NCBI GenBank assembly: GCA_937920635.1
Contig: CAKZUE010000036.1
Coordinates: 1 to 64,000 of the forward strand
DNA from: an uncultured Bryobacteraceae bacterium
GTDB taxonomy: Bacteria; Acidobacteriota; Terriglobia; Bryobacterales; Bryobacteraceae
Length of the DNA stretch: 64,000 nt
Direction of reading: 5' to 3'
In this document: one piece after another, positions 60,810-64,000 of the stretch
How positions within the stretch are numbered: the stretch's first letter is position 1
Layout: each line of letters opens with the position of its first letter
Made by a program: the position numbers and the translations under genes
The notes under the pieces: model-generated
Database searches by the model: none
Seen by the model: only the letters and a program-made list of their open reading frames with translations
Told to the model about the DNA's origin: nothing

Positions 60810-60815
60810 AGGGTA
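60810..60815 (-). promoter_or_regulatory. -10-like box inside a palindrome before the CMD gene
   Basis: TACCCT on the minus strand is followed by 7 nt and ATG. TACCCT-TC-AGGGTA is a perfect 6-bp dyad covering the box and the expected transcription start, so it could also be an operator. Confidence 0.3.
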
Positions 60816-60912
60816 CACCCGCCCCGCGCGCGGCGTCCATCCGCGCCAGCCGCCTGCGGAGGGCTCATCGCCACAGCAGCGCCCGGTTCGCGATATAACC
60901 AGAACAAGTCTT

Positions 60913-62241
60913 ATGAAACACGAAAGCAAACCAGTTTCCGCTGACCGGCGCAGCTTCCTTTCTTCCGCCGCGGCCGCCGGCCTCACCACCAACCTGTTTG
61001 CGGGTTCCGTCCGCGGCGCCAACGACCGCGTCACGGTCGCCTTCATCGGCATGGGCCAGATGGGGCGCGGCAATCTCGACTACGCCTCCAAGGTGCCCGG
61101 CTTCCAGCCCGTCGCGGTGTGCGACGTCTACCAGCCGCATCTCGAGATGGCCCAAGCCCAGGCCGAAAAGCTCGGCCACAATGTGAAGGCCGTTCACGAT
61201 TTCCGCGAAATCATCGCCGACAAGAGCATCGACGCGGTCTGCATCTCCACTCCCGACCACTGGCACGCCTACATGATGATTGAGGCGTGCAAGGCAGGCA
61301 AGGACGTCTTCGTCGAAAAGCCCGCCTGCGTCTACGTGGAAGAGGGCCAGTTGATGGTCCAGGCGGCGCGCAAGTACAAGCGCGTGGTGCAGGGCGGCAC
61401 GATGCAGCGCTCGGGCGGCTACTTCCAGAAGGCCGCCGAACTCGTCAAGAGCGGCGCGCTGGGTGAGATCACCTTCTGCCACACGTGGCAGGCAGGGCTC
61501 GAAAAGAAAGAGCGCTGGGGCAATCCGCCCGACGAGCCGCCGCCCGCCGGGCTTGACTGGGAGCTCTGGCTCGGACCCGCGCCGAAGCGCCCGTACAACC
61601 TGAACCGCTTCGGCGTCGCCCCGAAGCGCTGGTCGACCTTCCGCTACTTCTGGGACTACGCCGGCGGCGCGATGACGGACTGGGGCATCCACCTGATCGA
61701 TCCCATCCATCAGGCGTTCGACGATCCGATGCCCACGGCCGTGACAGCGATGGGCTCGAAGTTCTACGTCACCGACAATTGCGAGACGCCGGACACGATG
61801 CTGGCCACGTTCTTCTACCCGAAGTTCCTGTCGAGCTATGAATCGCGCACCTGCAACCCCATGCCGCTGTTGGGCAACTGGGGCGCGGCGACCGCCATTC
61901 ACGGCACGGAGGCCACGCTCGTCGTCAACCGCGGCGGCTGCTGGCTGATCCCGAACCGCGGCTCTTCGGTCGAGCCCGCCGTCTGGGAGAAGGACTCGAA
62001 AATGGCGCAGCTCAACGTGCCGCATTGGGAGAATTTCCTCGCCTGCATCCGCTCGCGCGAAAAGCCCATCTCCGACATCGAGAACTGCGTCCGCTCCTCG
62101 GTCACCTGCATCCTGGCCAACGTCTCCATGCGCGCGGGCGTGCGCGTCGACTGGGACGAGCAGCGTTGGACGGTGAAACAGAATGAGGCGAAGCCGTATC
62201 TGAAGGCGCGCTACCGCTCGCCGTGGAAGCTGGAAGTCTAG
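60913..62241 (+). CDS. Gfo/Idh/MocA family oxidoreductase with Tat signal
   Basis: The 442-residue protein begins with a Tat leader (DRRSFLSSAAAAGLTTN). The Rossmann domain has VAFIGMGQMGRGNL, CISTPDHWHAYMM and the lysine motif VFVEKPACVYVEEG. The C-terminal half has DYAGGAMTDWGIHLIDPIHQ. Members oxidise sugars or act as glycosidases with bound NAD(P), and Tat export with bound cofactor is common in this subgroup. No Shine-Dalgarno sequence is visible; a TATAAC box lies 13 nt before the ATG. Confidence 0.9.
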   Translation: MKHESKPVSADRRSFLSSAAAAGLTTNLFAGSVRGANDRVTVAFIGMGQMGRGNLDYASKVPGFQPVAVCDVYQPHLEMAQAQAEKLGHNVKAVHDFREIIADKSIDAVCISTPDHWHAYMMIEACKAGKDVFVEKPACVYVEEGQLMVQAARKYKRVVQGGTMQRSGGYFQKAAELVKSGALGEITFCHTWQAGLEKKERWGNPPDEPPPAGLDWELWLGPAPKRPYNLNRFGVAPKRWSTFRYFWDYAGGAMTDWGIHLIDPIHQAFDDPMPTAVTAMGSKFYVTDNCETPDTMLATFFYPKFLSSYESRTCNPMPLLGNWGAATAIHGTEATLVVNRGGCWLIPNRGSSVEPAVWEKDSKMAQLNVPHWENFLACIRSREKPISDIENCVRSSVTCILANVSMRAGVRVDWDEQRWTVKQNEAKPYLKARYRSPWKLEV

Positions 62242-62276
62242 GCTCGCGCGAATCCCTTTTCTGAGACCGGGATTGC

Positions 62277-62313
62277 CCCCTCCTGCGGCGTTGTATAACA
62301 GCCGCAGGAGGGG
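62277..62313 (+). promoter_or_regulatory. 13-bp perfect inverted repeat spanning -10 box and ribosome binding site
   Basis: CCCCTCCTGCGGC and GCCGCAGGAGGGG pair perfectly around an 11-nt loop. The loop contains TATAAC (62294-62299), a good -10 for the next gene, and the right arm holds its AGGAGGGG ribosome binding site; CTTTTC follows. In readthrough RNA it would form a terminator-like hairpin hiding the ribosome binding site. In RNA starting at the internal promoter the left arm is missing and the site is free. Confidence 0.6.
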
Positions 62314-62319
62314 CTTTTC

Positions 62320-62883
62320 ATGTCACAGGTCCTGAATGAGGTTCTCGAAGCCAACCGGCGCTATGCGGCCGAATTCGGCGACAAGGGCAAGCTGGCGATG
62401 CCGCCCGCGCGGCGCTTCGCCGTGCTGACGTGCATGGATGCGCGGCTGGATCCGGCGAAGTTCGCCGGCCTGGCGGAAGGCGACGCGCACGTCATCCGCA
62501 ATGCGGGCGGGCGCGCCAGCGACGACGCCATCCGCTCGCTGGTGATCTCGGCCAAGCTCCTGGGCACGCGCGAATGGTTCGTGATCCATCACACCAACTG
62601 CGGGATGGAGTTTTTTACCGACGAAGTGATGCGCGGGCTCCTGGCCGAATCGATCGGCCCCGCGGGGTTGGTGGACGGCCAGTGGAAGAACATCGACACG
62701 GCGCTGCCGGGCTCGCGCGAGGGCGATTACATCGACTGGCTCACCATCCGCGATCTCGCCCAGAGCGTGCGCGACGACGTCGCGCGCATCCGCCGCCATC
62801 CGCTGGTGCCGCCGGACATCCCGGTCTACGGCTACATCTACGAGGTGCAGACGGGCCGGCTGGTGGAAGTGCCCGCGGCTTGA
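62320..62883 (+). CDS. Beta-class carbonic anhydrase-like protein
   Basis: Beta-carbonic anhydrases hydrate CO2 to bicarbonate using zinc. The 187-residue protein has the Zn ligands Cys38 (LTCMDARLD), His91 and Cys94 (HHTNCGM) and the Asp40/Arg42 dyad. [20 protein letters not shown] is the family core. The AGGAGGGG site lies inside an inverted repeat, with the ATG 7 nt after it. The C-terminus ([18 protein letters not shown]) is normal for short beta-CAs. Confidence 0.9.
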   Translation: MSQVLNEVLEANRRYAAEFGDKGKLAMPPARRFAVLTCMDARLDPAKFAGLAEGDAHVIRNAGGRASDDAIRSLVISAKLLGTREWFVIHHTNCGMEFFTDEVMRGLLAESIGPAGLVDGQWKNIDTALPGSREGDYIDWLTIRDLAQSVRDDVARIRRHPLVPPDIPVYGYIYEVQTGRLVEVPAA

Positions 62884-62916
62884 ACGAACCCCGGGCCTCT
62901 GCGGCGAGCTTCGGCG

Positions 62917-64000
62917 TTACCGCACCGCGCGGATCAGCACGTATGTGGCGAGCGTATTGGCCGAGGTGGCTTGAATGGCCACGGCGCCGCTCGCGGCGGC
63001 CATATCGACTGAGCCGGTGATCCTCGCCGTACTGGCCCCGGCGGGAATCACAACAGACGAAGGCAGCTTCACCGAGAGGCCAGCGGAGGCGAACCGGACG
63101 AGGACTCCGCCTGCCGGAGCCGGCTTGGCCAGTTGCACGGTCACGGCGAAACTCCAACCCGGTCGGACCCGTGATGGCGAGCGCGAGAGTTTCTCGAGCG
63201 TAGCCAGCCCCGGCTGGACAGGCGCAGGGCGCACGGTGAGGGTTGCCTGCAGCGTCTTCCCAGCCAGGCTGGCTGTCAGAACGACGCTTGTTTCGACATC
63301 TACAGAATTCGCCTGGAGCTGGAAGGACGCGCCGGTTGCGCCCGCCGGAACGGTCACGGACGCTGGAACCGCCACCGCGCCAGGCAGCGAGCTCGACAGC
63401 ACCACGGTCGCCCCGCCAGCAGGCGCCGCCGCGCTCAGCGCCACCGTGCCCGTCACACTGCCGCCCGCCTGGATGCTTTGAGCCGACAATGCAAACGACG
63501 CCAGCCCCGGCTGGACAGGCGCAGGGCGCACGGTGAGGGTTGCCTGCAGCGTCTTCCCAGCCAGGCTGGCTGTCAGAACGACGCTTGTTTCGACATCTAC
63601 AGAATTCGCCTGGAGCTGGAAGGACGCGGTGGTTGCGCCCGCCGGAACGGTCACGGACGCTGGAACCGCCGCCACGCCGGGCAGCGAGCTCGACAGCGCC
63701 ACGGTCGCCCCGCCAGCAGGCGCCGCCACGCTCAGTGTCACCGTGCCCGTCACACTGCCGCCCGCTTCGACGCCAGACGCAGATAAGACAAACGACGCCA
63801 GGTCCGGCGCGGGTGGCGGTGGAGGCGCGCCGGCGCAGACCGCATTCGCTTCCACCACGCCGTACTCGTAAGCGCCGGCGTCGATCGGCCCGACGTCGGA
63901 GCGTGGAACCGCGCACAACGGATGCTTGTACTGCATCTCAGGCCGCAGCGAAAACCCTCCCGCAGATCCCGGATCCACGCCCGCGTTCAGCGCAGCGGAC
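62917..64000 (-). CDS. Extracellular protein with Ig-like tandem repeats (C-terminal part; 5' end beyond window)
   Basis: The frame is open from the window edge to the TAA at 62917, giving the last 360 residues. The first visible part (CAVPRSDVGPIDAGAYEYG) resembles the end of a parallel beta-helix/choice-of-anchor region. A Pro-rich linker (APPPPPAP) follows, then two near-identical 99-residue Ig-like repeats (each LASF...VQPG) and a third diverged copy (LATLEKLSRSPSRVRPG onward). It is likely secreted or surface-attached. The GTG at 63978 is not the true start because the frame stays open upstream. Confidence 0.75.
   Translation of the reverse strand, partial: SAALNAGVDPGSAGGFSLRPEMQYKHPLCAVPRSDVGPIDAGAYEYGVVEANAVCAGAPPPPPAPDLASFVLSASGVEAGGSVTGTVTLSVAAPAGGATVALSSSLPGVAAVPASVTVPAGATTASFQLQANSVDVETSVVLTASLAGKTLQATLTVRPAPVQPGLASFALSAQSIQAGGSVTGTVALSAAAPAGGATVVLSSSLPGAVAVPASVTVPAGATGASFQLQANSVDVETSVVLTASLAGKTLQATLTVRPAPVQPGLATLEKLSRSPSRVRPGWSFAVTVQLAKPAPAGGVLVRFASAGLSVKLPSSVVIPAGASTARITGSVDMAAASGAVAIQATSANTLATYVLIRAVR
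63204..63797. repeat. Two tandem 297-bp repeats
   Basis: Units 63204-63500 and 63501-63797 are each exactly 99 codons. The first 125 or so bases of each unit are nearly identical at the DNA level, and differences collect in the second half. They encode consecutive Ig-like domains in the surface protein. Low synonymous divergence points to recent duplication or gene conversion. Confidence 0.85.

Overview
The window is about 64 kb of GC-rich bacterial chromosome with densely packed genes. The gene content suggests an acidobacterium, probably of the Bryobacterales/Solibacter type. The pointers are an Oar-like TonB-dependent receptor with an N-terminal carboxypeptidase-regulatory-like domain, a PEP-CTERM protein, an S46 dipeptidyl-peptidase, Tat-signal Gfo/Idh/MocA and aldo/keto reductases, and an Ig-like/'GAYEYG' extracellular protein. 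This placement is inferred from gene content; no rRNA is present to confirm it. I see no complete mobile element, CRISPR array or replication origin.

Layout. (1) 1-4750: a tRNA-Tyr, tRNA-Thr, tuf unit on the minus strand lies back to back with an rpsA-HU-HIT-DUF1848 unit on the plus strand. The latter has a strong sigma70-type promoter and a structured leader. (2) 4760-6731: a PEP-CTERM protein, an empty 0.6 kb stretch and inorganic pyrophosphatase. (3) 6878-24626: an almost gap-free division and cell wall (dcw) cluster, mraZ-rsmH-ftsL-ftsI-murE-murF-mraY-murD-ftsW-murG-murC-ftsQ-ftsA-ftsZ-murA. It lacks murB and ddl and ends with murA. (4) 24667-26258: a divergent pair made of a Zn-finger/HTH-like protein and a CI/LexA-like repressor, separated by an AT-rich spacer with a perfect 21-bp dyad. 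This is the most phage-like and least explained part of the window. (5) 26219-29588: a minus-strand group of a STAS protein, rpiB, glyA and a GT4 glycosyltransferase. (6) 29660-38045: D-xylonate dehydratase, an orphan protein, an S46 peptidase, an aldo/keto reductase and the three-gene proton-translocating transhydrogenase (pntAA-pntAB-pntB). (7) 38216-46189, minus strand: an aldo/keto reductase, rpmG and rpmB, aceE, a Rossmann/DUF2520-like protein, uvrB and a YihY membrane protein. (8) 46265-64000: mostly secreted or envelope functions. These are a GH10 xylanase, a serine hydrolase, the TonB-dependent receptor, a membrane/disordered protein, a receiver protein, a methyltransferase, a DUF4380-like protein, hydrolases, an alkaline phosphatase, RidA, a CMD-family protein, a Gfo/Idh/MocA oxidoreductase, a beta-carbonic anhydrase and the 3' part of a repeat-containing surface protein.

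How they fit together. The first 25 kb is core growth machinery: translation, nucleoid, pyrophosphate removal, peptidoglycan precursors and divisome. The second half links central carbon metabolism (PDH E1, SHMT, RpiB, transhydrogenase) with scavenging of polysaccharide, peptide and phosphate in the periplasm. Several isolated genes have a TANNNT -10 box only 6-7 nt before the start codon and no Shine-Dalgarno sequence. This suggests frequent leaderless mRNAs and moves some start calls, for example ppa to the GTG at 6731.
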